In this document: piece after piece, positions 1 to 8,694 of the stretch
Numbering within the stretch: position 1 is the stretch's first letter
How the letters are laid out: every line of letters begins with the position of its first letter
Assembly (NCBI RefSeq): GCF_900112985.1
Contig: NZ_FONS01000001.1
Location: 307,730 to 371,729, forward strand
DNA from: Pedobacter antarcticus
GTDB lineage: Bacteria > Bacteroidota > Bacteroidia > Sphingobacteriales > Sphingobacteriaceae
Length of the DNA: 64,000 nucleotides
Direction: 5' to 3'
Notes under the pieces: model-generated
The model's database searches: none
What the model was told of the DNA's origin: nothing
What the model saw: only the letters and a program-made list of their open reading frames with translations
Made by a program: the position numbers and the translations under genes

Positions 1-661
1 CGGTTAATGCGATTACAATACCAACACTTAAAGAATAAAAACCCAGTATGCTATGTAAATCGTAATTCTTACGCTTGTTCCCTGTATCTGCTTTCCACCG
101 AAACAAAAACCGTACACGCCTTGCCTTTTTATTTTTCGGCCACCATAGATAAATTCCCGTAAGTAATAAAATCAAATATAGCAATGTCGCTATCCCGACA
201 ACAGGCTGCCCCAAGTCTGTCTTAAACAACAGACTCCAGTGTAAATATAGAATAACCCGGAAAAACTCAAACTCTGACTGTTCATGAAAAACCAGCTTTC
301 CTGTATATGGATCCATGAATAATGATTCATAATACTTCTTTTCATTCCAGTACCAAATACCTTCATTACTATCTTCCTGATAAGCTCTGAAATGAAAGGT
401 TTTATTAGGGGAATTCTGAATCTCTAAAGCTGAGACAGGCTTGTTCTTACCCCATATATTTCTTGCGTTTTGCAGCATAATCTGCAGAGATAACTGCGTT
501 TCTTTCGTTGACGCAACCTCCATCCTATCCCTATATACCAATGGCCGGATTTCGTCAACAAATGTAAGCACGCAGCCCGTTAGCCCCAATATGATTACGA
601 CTAGCCCCGATAAAACACCTACCCATAAATGGATAGAAATTAATATTGTTTTTAACTTCAT
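1..661 (-). CDS. PepSY-associated membrane protein, 3' end off window
   Basis: Reading the minus strand from the ATG at 661 gives an open frame of 220 codons that leaves the window at base 1, so the C-terminus is missing. The protein starts MKLKTILISIHLWVGVLSG, with a transmembrane helix at about residues 7-34, an extracytoplasmic stretch with a PepSY-like part (MDPYTGKLVFHE), a second helix around LLYLILLLTGIYLWWPK, and a third beginning HSILGFYSLSVG. This matches the PepSY-associated TM family (COG3182, PiuB-like), which in Bacteroidota often sits behind siderophore TonB receptors and is thought to help reductive iron release at the inner membrane. It follows the TonB receptor by 52 bases, separated by a terminator-like hairpin. 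Confidence 0.85.
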   Translation of the reverse strand, partial: MKLKTILISIHLWVGVLSGLVVIILGLTGCVLTFVDEIRPLVYRDRMEVASTKETQLSLQIMLQNARNIWGKNKPVSALEIQNSPNKTFHFRAYQEDSNEGIWYWNEKKYYESLFMDPYTGKLVFHEQSEFEFFRVILYLHWSLLFKTDLGQPVVGIATLLYLILLLTGIYLWWPKNKKARRVRFLFRWKADTGNKRKNYDLHSILGFYSLSVGIVIALT

Positions 662-662
662 A

Positions 663-704
663 TGTAAAAAATAAGGCAGCAAAGAAGTCACCCTCCTGCT
701 GCCT
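663..704 (-). terminator. Intercistronic terminator-like hairpin
   Basis: On the minus strand AGGCAGCA (704-697) pairs with TGCTGCCT (681-674) across a 15-nt loop, followed by a TTATTTTTT run. It sits between the TonB receptor stop and the PepSY start, so it probably reduces but does not abolish read-through into the PepSY gene. Confidence 0.6.
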
Positions 705-713
705 GAAACTCGT

Positions 714-3347
714 CTAAAAACGGAATGAAAGATTAGCTGTCAAATTTGATGGTGCCTGGAAATTGGCCCAGCTATCCCAATATTTCTCATTGAAGATATT
801 ATTAGCTTTCACTTGCAGACCCCATGCTTGTTTATTGTAAAAAACCACAGCATTAACTAAAGTGTAAGACGGAATAAAGAAATTGTTGTCTGCAGCCCTG
901 TACATTTTATCTACATAATTTATACCGGCACCAAACCCAAAACCTTTGAGTTGTTTTTGAAATGCATAGGAAGCCCATAAATTCGCTACGTTCTCCGGTG
1001 CATTTCCAACCCTGTTTCCGTCAATTTTAGCATCTAGTTCAGCCCTCACAATACGGTTGTCATTATACCCGTACCCTGCCAGGATGTTCAAACCGGGTAA
1101 TGGTTGTGTGATCAACTCCAGATCCACACCTTTACTCAATTGTTTACCATCCTGTATGGTAAACAATTCTTCATTCATACGGGTTGCATTATCAATATTG
1201 ATACGGTAATAACTTGCGGTAAAACTCAACTTTTTCTCAAAAAGTTCTGCTTTCACCCCTGCTTCGGCCTGATTGGCAAATATTGGATCTAACACTTGGC
1301 GGGTACCATTAGGTTGTGAAGCGGGAGCCACATTTTGAAAGCCGCTCATGTAATTGGCGAAAATTGATATAGATTTTGGTAAAACTTCATATACCACGCC
1401 CAATTTTGGCGCTAATGAAGTCTGTTTATAACCATCTTCACCTTCAATCGCTTTTCTATTGTATCGATCCAGACGCAGGGATAACATTGCCGAAAGGCGG
1501 GGTAATATATTAATCATGTCCGATGCATAAACACTAGCCGTTTGCTGCGAAGGAGAGGGAAAAGGTTCAAAACTTACTGCGTCATCGATTTGTTGGCGAA
1601 CAATTGGTTTAAATGGCTTTGTAACGTCTATTTGATCGATAGGTTGTATTTCGGCAAATAGAAAACTAGAACTATAATGACGATAATTGGCTCCGATAAG
1701 AATATTGTGCGTAAGTCCGCCAGTCTTTAGCTTTCCATTAAAGTTTTGCTGGATGTTTGTATAACCGTTATACACTGGACCATATACATAGGAAGCACGT
1801 GTAACATTACTCGGCGAAGACCAAATCACTAATCGCTGATAACTATGGTCTACATTCTCAGATACGAAAGAGAAAAGTGTAGTTGATTTAAAGTTATCTG
1901 ATAACTTATACACTGCTTCAGCAAAGACCCTGGTTGCATAATTCTTTACATCTACATTATCATGGAACAAAGATTTCTTGTTATCTAGTAACAAATCACT
2001 AGGCTGCTTAATTTCCGCAGACCTGAACACATAATTCATAGGTTGCGTATTGTGGACCTGTAATAACTCTGCATCTACATTTAATGTTAGCTTCTCATTA
2101 ACATTGTAAGTGATGCTTGGAGCAACTAAAAAGGTATTGTTGAAGCCATAATCAAGAAAACTTCTCTCCCGGTGCGAAGCAGCATTTACCCTAAACAGCA
2201 CGCGCTTCTCATTGTCCAATGGCGTATTTACGTCTAAAGTAAGCCGGTTTAAACCAAAGCTTCCGGTTGTGTAACTCAACTCGGTTTTTTTCGCTTCTAT
2301 CGGTTTCTTTGTGACTACGTTTACGACCCCGCCAAAAGAAGATACCGATGCTCCAAATAAGGTTCCTGAAGGTCCTTTCATAATCTCTATACGTTCAATA
2401 TTCGCCAAATCTAATGCCGAACGGTCGGAAGTAGACTCCATTCCATTCCGGGCGTTAATTCCTGTTCCAAACCCTCTGAAATAGGCGCTAACTCCTCCAG
2501 ATGGATTGGTAATAGCAACTGCCCCGCCGGCATTACGCAATGCATCTGCAACTGAAACGATAACCTGTTCCTGCATAAGCTGTTTTGTTACCACACTATA
2601 AACCTGGGGATTTTCCAAATTTGTTAAAGGCAAACGGGATACATATTCTGTTGTTTTGTTGGCAAATCTATTTACACGTTCGCCATTTACTACAACTTCC
2701 TGCAAGGCATTCATATCTTCATATAGGGTAAAAGAAATCTTAGTTGTTCCATTCGGCGTAACTGTGACTTCTTGTTTCTGCCCCTTTAACCCCACATACT
2801 TTGCGGTGATCCTATACGTTCCGACCTCTATATTCTTAAAACTAAAAAGTCCATTTTCATCTGCCTGTACTTTCCTGTCTTCAATGTCAACATTGACATA
2901 AGCGGCTGGAAGACCGTCACTCGTAACTACCTTTCCTGAAATAGTTCCTTTACCATTAGATGGTTGAATATTGATCCGGTTTCCCTGTACTTCTACCCGG
3001 CGTATCTGTTCACCGAAGATATCCTGAAGTATAAATTCTACAGTCGCATTTTGATGTGAAAAACTGATTTTACGGTCTGCATTTAACAAATCCGGACTAT
3101 ACACAAAGCTACATCCTGCTTTGGCTTCTATTTCGCCCAGAGCATTGGCAATACTTAGGTTACTAACCTGAATACTGATGCGTTTTTTTAGTATGGAAGT
3201 TTGTCCCGAGGCTGAGATACTTGTGACGAAAATTAAAATTATTAAAATACTCGTTTTCAATGCGTGTGAAAACAAGGTTGCTCTAAATAGCAAAAAGTTC
3301 ATATTTTTGATTAAAAGTAATGTGATTGATTCAATTAAAGATTTCAT
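714..3347 (-). CDS. TonB-dependent siderophore-type receptor with STN domain
   Basis: 877-aa outer-membrane receptor. In order: N-terminal signal region (hydrophobic ILIILIFVTSISASG), an STN (secretin/TonB N-terminal) signalling domain at about 55-105, a carboxypeptidase-regulatory-like beta-sandwich (GTISGKVVTSDGLPAAYVNV) to about 215, a plug (KQLMQEQVIVSVADAL; IERIEIMKGPSGTLFG) and a 22-strand-type barrel ending in the aromatic C-terminus LTANLSFRF. The STN domain is the part that contacts a FecR anti-sigma factor, and FecR and FecI lie just upstream, so substrate binding likely induces the unit. FecA/FhuA-like features and the PepSY partner suggest ferric siderophore import; the ligand cannot be read from sequence. 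AGGAG just upstream supports the ATG at 3347, but an ATG at 3302 is possible. Confidence 0.9.
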   Translation of the reverse strand: MKSLIESITLLLIKNMNFLLFRATLFSHALKTSILIILIFVTSISASGQTSILKKRISIQVSNLSIANALGEIEAKAGCSFVYSPDLLNADRKISFSHQNATVEFILQDIFGEQIRRVEVQGNRINIQPSNGKGTISGKVVTSDGLPAAYVNVDIEDRKVQADENGLFSFKNIEVGTYRITAKYVGLKGQKQEVTVTPNGTTKISFTLYEDMNALQEVVVNGERVNRFANKTTEYVSRLPLTNLENPQVYSVVTKQLMQEQVIVSVADALRNAGGAVAITNPSGGVSAYFRGFGTGINARNGMESTSDRSALDLANIERIEIMKGPSGTLFGASVSSFGGVVNVVTKKPIEAKKTELSYTTGSFGLNRLTLDVNTPLDNEKRVLFRVNAASHRERSFLDYGFNNTFLVAPSITYNVNEKLTLNVDAELLQVHNTQPMNYVFRSAEIKQPSDLLLDNKKSLFHDNVDVKNYATRVFAEAVYKLSDNFKSTTLFSFVSENVDHSYQRLVIWSSPSNVTRASYVYGPVYNGYTNIQQNFNGKLKTGGLTHNILIGANYRHYSSSFLFAEIQPIDQIDVTKPFKPIVRQQIDDAVSFEPFPSPSQQTASVYASDMINILPRLSAMLSLRLDRYNRKAIEGEDGYKQTSLAPKLGVVYEVLPKSISIFANYMSGFQNVAPASQPNGTRQVLDPIFANQAEAGVKAELFEKKLSFTASYYRINIDNATRMNEELFTIQDGKQLSKGVDLELITQPLPGLNILAGYGYNDNRIVRAELDAKIDGNRVGNAPENVANLWASYAFQKQLKGFGFGAGINYVDKMYRAADNNFFIPSYTLVNAVVFYNKQAWGLQVKANNIFNEKYWDSWANFQAPSNLTANLSFRF

Positions 3348-3410
3348 TGCTCCTACCCGGTGGACAATTTTGGCGATGCGTACACCGGGTATTCTTGTTA
3401 AGAATTATAT

Positions 3411-4373
3411 TTATCTCGACAACATAACCTCCTTATCTTTGATTTTGTATTTAATATTCAGCGCAAAGCTGATATCCCGCAACACCTCGGTAAGCGACGC
3501 ATTATCAAACTGAACTTTCAACCGGTTTTTTGCTAATTCAGGGTCACCCAGGTGGATTTTAACGGCATACCATCGCTCCAGTTCTAGGATAACTTCGCCT
3601 AATTTTACGTCGTTAAATATCAGTAGACCTTTGGTCCATGCGACTCTATTTCTACTGTTAACTATGGTTTTCGTGAGCGAATGACCATCAAAAACACCTT
3701 GTGTATTCGCATTTAGTATCAATGTCCCGTTCGATCTTCTAGCCCTGAACTGGACCCTACCTTCTTCCACATTCAATATATCAGGACGACCTTCCCAACT
3801 TTGGAGGTTAAATCTTGTGCCCAGAACTCTGGTGGTGGTTTCCCGGGTCTGGATAAAGAAAGGTTTCTTCGGATCTTTTGTTACCTCGAAAAATCCCTCA
3901 CCATCCAACAGAACTCTTCTCTCAGTTTTTGAAAATTTCGGTGGATACCTTAATTTGCTTCCTGCATTGAGGTACACTTTAGTCCCGTCAGGCAACGTTA
4001 CCCTCGCTTTTTTTCCATATGGAAGACTAACTTCCTGATAGGCCACTAAGTTGTTTATAGGAGATTTATCAAGTGCGAAATGATCTGAGATATATACGCC
4101 CGCACCAATTAGTAAAAACAATACCGCGGCGATTATGCTCATTTTAGACCACATTGAGATGCGAATGATCTTATTAGGGTTTCTCTCTTCGAGACGGGCG
4201 TCAGATATGCGTTCCCACAGCTCAGATTTTACCATAACTTCTGCATCTCCGGAACGCAATTCATAAGACTCTTCCGGAGTTCCGTCCAGCATCCATTTTT
4301 CTACAGCCTCGCGTTCTTCGGGGTTACATAACCCTGCCCAATACTTTTCTAATAAATGATGATCTACCAACAT
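3411..4373 (-). CDS. FecR-family anti-sigma factor
   Basis: 320-aa single-pass regulator. The cytoplasmic N-terminal part (residues 1-75, with EKYWAGLCNPEEREAVEKW) should bind the ECF sigma factor. A transmembrane helix follows (about 78-96, IIAAVLFLLIGAGVYI), then the periplasmic FecR domain (VTLPDGTKVYLNAGSKLRYP; GEGFFEVTKDPKKPF; VLGTRFNLQSW) and a C-terminal DUF4974-like region (VILELERWYAVKIHLGD). It transmits the state of the TonB receptor's STN domain across the inner membrane to release or activate sigma. It lies between its sigma factor gene (59 bases upstream) and the receptor (63 bases downstream). Confidence 0.92.
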   Translation of the reverse strand: MLVDHHLLEKYWAGLCNPEEREAVEKWMLDGTPEESYELRSGDAEVMVKSELWERISDARLEERNPNKIIRISMWSKMSIIAAVLFLLIGAGVYISDHFALDKSPINNLVAYQEVSLPYGKKARVTLPDGTKVYLNAGSKLRYPPKFSKTERRVLLDGEGFFEVTKDPKKPFFIQTRETTTRVLGTRFNLQSWEGRPDILNVEEGRVQFRARRSNGTLILNANTQGVFDGHSLTKTIVNSRNRVAWTKGLLIFNDVKLGEVILELERWYAVKIHLGDPELAKNRLKVQFDNASLTEVLRDISFALNIKYKIKDKEVMLSR

Positions 4374-4432
4374 GAACCGCTTTTATAGTACAAGTCGTAG
4401 GTAGGAGGGTTTACCCTTAGTTGAAAAATAAT

Positions 4433-4987
4433 TTATTTTTCATTGGGTTGTTTAATCAGGTACGTTTTTAGGAAACGTAAGGCTTTAGTTAAATGAGCTT
4501 CCACCGTTTTTTCGGACAGGACTAGCTGTTTGGCTATTTCAGGTATACTAAGTCCGCTATTACGACTCAAAGTATAGACCTGCTTACAACGACAGGGCAA
4601 TCTGCTGACAAGCCCATCCACAAAGTGATCTAAATCTTTGTAAAGAATAGTCTCTTCCGTATTGTTAATACTTTCACAAAAGCTTTCGGACAAGCACTTA
4701 CTGTGGTTTTCTTTCTTGAATTTCTCGCGATAGTGATCCGTAATTTTCATCCGGGCGGCACGAAAAAGATAGTGCTCTATATTGGTCTCGATATGAAGAT
4801 TGTCTTTACGTTTCCAGATTGAGCAGAAAATATCCTGTACAATATCCATTGCGACCTCATCGTCGTTGATATGATATTGACAGAAGGCGACTAATCGTTT
4901 CCAATATTGATTAAACAAAGCGCGAAAACTTGCCTCGTCTATTTTGTTTATCAGCGTATCATCTTTATTATTCTTCAGAATCTTCAC
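4433..4987 (-). CDS. ECF RNA polymerase sigma factor, FecI-like
   Basis: 184-aa sigma-70-family ECF factor. Region 2 (FRALFNQYWKRLVAFCQYHINDDEVAMDIVQDIFCSIWKRK, about 23-63) and region 4 (LPCRCKQVYTLSRNSGLSIPEIAKQLVLSEKTVEAHLTKALRFLK, about 130-175) are both present, as in the Bacteroidetes sigma-70 expansion family. Translation appears to begin at a GTG (bases 4987-4985), because no ATG lies near the N-terminus in frame. It is the first gene of the sigma/FecR/TonB-receptor/PepSY unit and should drive that unit's transcription when FecR releases it. Confidence 0.92.
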   Translation of the reverse strand: MKILKNNKDDTLINKIDEASFRALFNQYWKRLVAFCQYHINDDEVAMDIVQDIFCSIWKRKDNLHIETNIEHYLFRAARMKITDHYREKFKKENHSKCLSESFCESINNTEETILYKDLDHFVDGLVSRLPCRCKQVYTLSRNSGLSIPEIAKQLVLSEKTVEAHLTKALRFLKTYLIKQPNEK

Positions 4988-5083
4988 AATTATTTACTTA
5001 CCTCTCAAAGGACGCGAATATAATCCTTTATTAGGAATAAGTCTAAATAGTTAATGACAATTCTAAACTTGTTGTTTTTCATC

Positions 5084-5102
5084 TGATCACTATCATTAGC
5101 AA
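5084..5102. promoter_or_regulatory. Possible Fur-box-like site
   Basis: The stretch TGATCACTATCATTAGCAA resembles overlapping NATWAT hexamers of a Fur box, about 100 bases upstream of the sigma gene and in a 300-base AT-rich gap between divergent genes. The match is imperfect. It fits an iron-uptake unit but is only suggestive. Confidence 0.25.
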
Positions 5103-5221
5103 CTGGACGGGAATTAAACTTAAACAATCCTATAAACCAACCTATTAACACAATTTCGAATTAAAAACCACCGCATTTTAACAGGTATCTTAAATAAACA
5201 CTACAAAATCTATAGATTTTA

Positions 5222-5251
5222 TTTGTTAATTAAAAAAGAATCCTATATTCG
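5222..5251 (+). promoter_or_regulatory. Bacteroidetes-type promoter
   Basis: TTTG (5222-5225), an 18-base spacer and TATATTCG (5244-5251) closely match the Bacteroidetes consensus TTTG-N19-TAnnTTTG. Expected transcription start is near 5258, which places the 29-codon upstream ORF and a leader of roughly 290 bases before the TonB receptor. Confidence 0.6.
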
Positions 5252-5284
5252 TATAATCAAAATAAAACTTTACAACCTAACCTA

Positions 5285-5374
5285 ATGAAAACAGACTTGC
5301 ATTTTATAAAAATGAAAAGAAAAACGGCTAAAGAAAGAACGCTCGTTCTACTAGCTTGTAACTGTTGTTGTTGA
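5285..5374 (+). CDS. Poly-cysteine upstream ORF (29 aa), probable leader peptide
   Basis: ATG at 5285, then 29 codons and TGA at 5372-5374. The peptide is basic in its middle (MKRKTAKER) and ends LVLLACNCCC, i.e. codons TGT AAC TGT TGT TGT directly before the stop. It begins about 27 bases after the predicted transcription start and lies 173 bases upstream of the receptor's preferred start at 5548. A run of one amino acid at the end of a short ORF is the hallmark of ribosome-stalling leader peptides; known examples include cysteine-ending leaders before sulfur-assimilation genes in Actinobacteria and copper-responsive Cys-motif uORFs in Bordetella. A role in sensing cysteine supply, or a thiol-reactive metal, is inference. 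An internal ATG at 5312 could give a 20-aa form. Confidence 0.6.
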   Translation: MKTDLHFIKMKRKTAKERTLVLLACNCCC

Positions 5375-5547
5375 AACTGTTCCAGTAATCACCGGGCAAA
5401 AAACCTATTACCTCGCATATTTTAGACCTGAACGGATGCCGAAAACAACGTTATGGCTTTGCTATGCAAATAGCTCCCGATAAACAACCGAAACTAACAC
5501 ACGCCCAGATATTTGGTGCGTACAATCAAAACCCATTTAAGATTAAT

Positions 5548-8130
5548 ATGATGAAGAAACGTTTACTTATTATACTGCCATTCTTACTTATGGCAAATTA
5601 TATTTTTGCACAAAGTCCCATAACAGGGATCATAAAAACCAGTAATGGTGCCCCGGTACCTAATGCAACGGTTTTCATCAGAGGCACTAAGATTTCAGCG
5701 ATTGCAGATGCTGAAGGTAAATTCAGCATTGACTCAAAGCAAGACCTCCCCTTTTATCTCCGGGTCAGTTCTGTTGGATATAAGTCGCAGGATTTTCAGA
5801 TTTTAAAGCTTCAGGAGACGCCCTTTGAGTTAGTCCTGATTGAGAGCGAACTACTGGATGAGATTGTTGTAACTTCAAGAAGACGATCAGAAGTCCTGCA
5901 AGATGTTCCGATTGCAATTACTGTCATCGGAGGGCAAGCAGCGGAAAATGCAGGTGCCTTTAATGTTAATCGTTTAAAAGAGCTGGTTCCTTCCGTGCAG
6001 TTATATGCTTCTAATGCCAGGAATACCACACTTAATATCAGAGGATTAGGCTCAACATTTGGTCTAACGAACGACGGAATTGATCCTGGCGTAGGTTTCT
6101 ATGTAGATGGCGTTTATCAGGCCCGTCCTGCCGCTACCTCTACAGATTTTCTTGATATAGAACAAATAGAGATACTTCGTGGCCCGCAAGGAACGCTTTT
6201 TGGTAAAAATACGACTGCAGGTGCATTTAATATAACTACAGCCAAACCAACCCAAACACCAAGCGGAAAAGTTGAACTTAGCTTTGGAAACTACAATTTT
6301 ATGCAGGCGAAAACATCAGTTACAGGTGGTGTCGCAAAAAACCTTGCTGCAAGATTATCTATTTCCGGAACTCAGCGGGACGGTACAATTTTTAATACCA
6401 AAGAAGAACGCAGATACAGTGGCCAGAATAATCTGGGCTTTAAAGGCCAGTTATACTACACGCCGTCAGATAAATTGCAGGTATTACTGAGTGGTGATGT
6501 CAGTATTCAGCACCCAGCAGGTTATCCACTTGTGATTGCAGGTGTTACCACAACAGAGAGAAGTGCTTACCGCCAGTACGCTAAAATTGTATCTGACTTA
6601 GGATATCAGCAGCCGGTAGTAAATCCGTCTTCCAGAACGATCAATACCAATACGCCCTGGAAACATGATCAGTCAATTGGTGGGATCTCCGTAAACGTCG
6701 ATTATAAGATAGGTAATGGCACACTTACCTCAACCACTGCCTGGAGATTCTGGAACTGGAACCCGACTAACGACAGGGATTTCTCCGAGTTATCTGCACT
6801 TACCAAGTCTCAGGGAAACTCACGCCACGACCAATATTCCCAGGAGATTAGATATGCTGGTAATATAGCAGATAAAGTAAGTGGTGTGGTCGGCGTATTC
6901 GCACTTGCCCAAAATCTGAAGGGTTTAGATCAGACAGAAGAAGTTGGTAAAGATCAATGGAGATTTGTACAAACAGGTAATACCGGAGCTCAGGCATTAT
7001 ACTCAACACCAGGTTTATTAGACGGATACGGCATCAGAACTAACTCAACTATCAAATCACTAAGTACGGCAGTATTCGCACAGGCAGACTGGGAATTTCT
7101 GAAAAACCTGCATATCTTACCCGGTTTACGATATACTTATGATAAAAAAGACGTTAACTATGATCGCGTGACTTACGGAGGTCTGCAAACTTCAAATGCC
7201 GATTTGCTAGCGCTGAAAGCCGCTGTTTACAGTAATCAGCAATTCAATACCAGTGTAGATAACAATAATTTATCGGGAAATGTCACACTTTCTTACAGAC
7301 CTACTCCTAAACTAAATGCTTATGGAACGTTCTCTACAGCTTACAAGCCTGTTGGTGTGAATGTTGGAGGCTTACCAACAACCTCAAATGGACAAGCAGA
7401 CCTATCTCTGGCGGTAGTTAAACCAGAATATGTTCAACATTACGAACTGGGTATTAAAACTAAACCTGTAAAAGGCGCAATCGTAAACATAAGTGCATTT
7501 AATACAGATATTAAAGATTATCAAACCAATGTACAATCGCCACAGTTAGGTGTTAACAGAGGTTACCTCTCGAATGCAGAGAAAGTTAATGTGAAAGGCC
7601 TGGAAGTGGATGGAACGTACCAATTAGGTAGATTTTTAACTTTAAATGCTGCTATGGCTTATCTTGACGGTAAGTATGTGAAGTTCACAAACGCACCGCT
7701 GCCATTGGAGGAAACAGGACATACCGAACTCATTAACGGCGTAGCTACTCAGGTAGCCTTTAAAGATGCTTCTGGCGGTAGATTGCCAGGTATTTCTAAA
7801 TGGAATGTTTCTGGTGGCGCAGAATTCAGCAACCCTGGTAATCTGGCGACCACAGCAGGAAGATATTTTATTGCTGCCGACGCCAGCTACCGTTCACAAT
7901 ATTCTTCCAATCCAACACCGTCCCGTATTTTAAACGTTGAAGGTTATTCATTGCTGAATGCCAGACTAGGATTTAAATCTGATAAATTCTCCGTATTTGT
8001 CTGGGCGAGAAATATTGCAAATAAAAATTATTATGAACAATTACAAGCAGCAGCTGGAAATTCTGGCTTATACGCGGGTGTGCTTGGAGATCCAAGAACG
8101 TATGGCGTAACACTGCGTTATTCACTATAA
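5548..8130 (+). CDS. TonB-dependent receptor (no STN domain)
   Basis: 860-aa receptor. The frame is open from an ATG at 5464, but the signal peptide begins at the ATG pair at 5548/5551 (MMKKRLLIILPFLLMANYIFAQ), so that start is preferred. A carboxypeptidase-regulatory-like domain (ITGIIKTSNGAPVPNATVFI) spans about 25-105. The plug follows (LLDEIVVTSRRRSEVLQDVP; LDIEQIEILRGPQGTLFGKN), then a barrel ending in GVTLRYSL. The plug and barrel (RLKELVPSVQLY, GVGFYVDGVYQARP) look more like proteobacterial-type receptors than SusC. No STN domain and no adjacent FecIR, so control is probably through the leader. With a cysteine-ending uORF in front, import of a sulfur- or metal-containing compound is possible but unproven. 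Confidence 0.88.
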   Translation: MMKKRLLIILPFLLMANYIFAQSPITGIIKTSNGAPVPNATVFIRGTKISAIADAEGKFSIDSKQDLPFYLRVSSVGYKSQDFQILKLQETPFELVLIESELLDEIVVTSRRRSEVLQDVPIAITVIGGQAAENAGAFNVNRLKELVPSVQLYASNARNTTLNIRGLGSTFGLTNDGIDPGVGFYVDGVYQARPAATSTDFLDIEQIEILRGPQGTLFGKNTTAGAFNITTAKPTQTPSGKVELSFGNYNFMQAKTSVTGGVAKNLAARLSISGTQRDGTIFNTKEERRYSGQNNLGFKGQLYYTPSDKLQVLLSGDVSIQHPAGYPLVIAGVTTTERSAYRQYAKIVSDLGYQQPVVNPSSRTINTNTPWKHDQSIGGISVNVDYKIGNGTLTSTTAWRFWNWNPTNDRDFSELSALTKSQGNSRHDQYSQEIRYAGNIADKVSGVVGVFALAQNLKGLDQTEEVGKDQWRFVQTGNTGAQALYSTPGLLDGYGIRTNSTIKSLSTAVFAQADWEFLKNLHILPGLRYTYDKKDVNYDRVTYGGLQTSNADLLALKAAVYSNQQFNTSVDNNNLSGNVTLSYRPTPKLNAYGTFSTAYKPVGVNVGGLPTTSNGQADLSLAVVKPEYVQHYELGIKTKPVKGAIVNISAFNTDIKDYQTNVQSPQLGVNRGYLSNAEKVNVKGLEVDGTYQLGRFLTLNAAMAYLDGKYVKFTNAPLPLEETGHTELINGVATQVAFKDASGGRLPGISKWNVSGGAEFSNPGNLATTAGRYFIAADASYRSQYSSNPTPSRILNVEGYSLLNARLGFKSDKFSVFVWARNIANKNYYEQLQAAAGNSGLYAGVLGDPRTYGVTLRYSL

Positions 8131-8153
8131 ACGTCATTTTGCCAGGTCTGAAA

Positions 8154-8187
8154 GAGCCGCCTCAATATAATAGAGGCGGCTCTTTTT
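8154..8187 (+). terminator. Rho-independent terminator
   Basis: Perfect 10-bp stem GAGCCGCCTC / GAGGCGGCTC (8154-8163 and 8173-8182), 9-base loop, then TTTTT. It lies 24 bases after the TonB receptor stop. Confidence 0.93.
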
Positions 8188-8323
8188 GTACGGTTAACCT
8201 GTTGCTGCCGGACAGGCAAGACGACCCTGACTGATTATTAATTCTTGTAACGATTTTATTGATTATAGAAACAATTTGGGCTTTTAAGGTTTATTGTAAG
8301 TACAAACACTAAATTAGTAAGAT

Positions 8324-8434
8324 ATGTCAATATATTTAGAATTTCCCTCGATCGAAGATTATCCGGTATACATTGCTCCAAAACAAAATGTTAAAACCTC
8401 CACAGAGAAAGATGAGCAGAATTCATCTGATTAA
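8324..8434 (+). CDS. Small ORF, 36 aa, unknown
   Basis: ATG at 8324, stop TAA at 8432-8434. The peptide starts MSIYLEFPSIEDYPVYIAPK and ends in a charged tail (TEKDEQNSSD). A weak promoter-like pair (TTTG at 8275, then TAAGTACA at 8297) lies upstream. It sits alone between a terminator and the acetyltransferase gene. No family recognised; it may be a real small protein or chance. Confidence 0.35.
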   Translation: MSIYLEFPSIEDYPVYIAPKQNVKTSTEKDEQNSSD

Positions 8435-8694
8435 ATTCTCATTTTAAAATTTGACGCTCTCTCAAGAAGAATTTCTGCGTAAACAGCTCAACTTAATAAT
8501 AATAATCTGTTCAAGATTGATTTGAGATGTGTGACAGGTTTGTTCTGATACCTTTACGCCACTGCATAAATAGCCAGCCTGCAAAATCTGCAGTGCCCTT
8601 CTCTGGTGAAACAAATTGCTTTCATACGACTGAAAACAGCAAAATGAGATCACCAATTAGCGCACGCTCAAAATGGCAATAAAACGATATACGA
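8435..8694. other. Gap before acetyltransferase; weak inverted repeat
   Basis: No gene supported here. An inverted repeat CACTGCA (8560-8566) / TGCAGTG (8589-8595) could form a leader hairpin about 100 bases upstream of the acetyltransferase start; no promoter is clear. Confidence 0.3.

Noticed and set aside
8462..8656. 64-codon minus-strand frame before the acetyltransferase
   Set aside because: No recognised domain, cysteine-rich random look, and no promoter or ribosome site.
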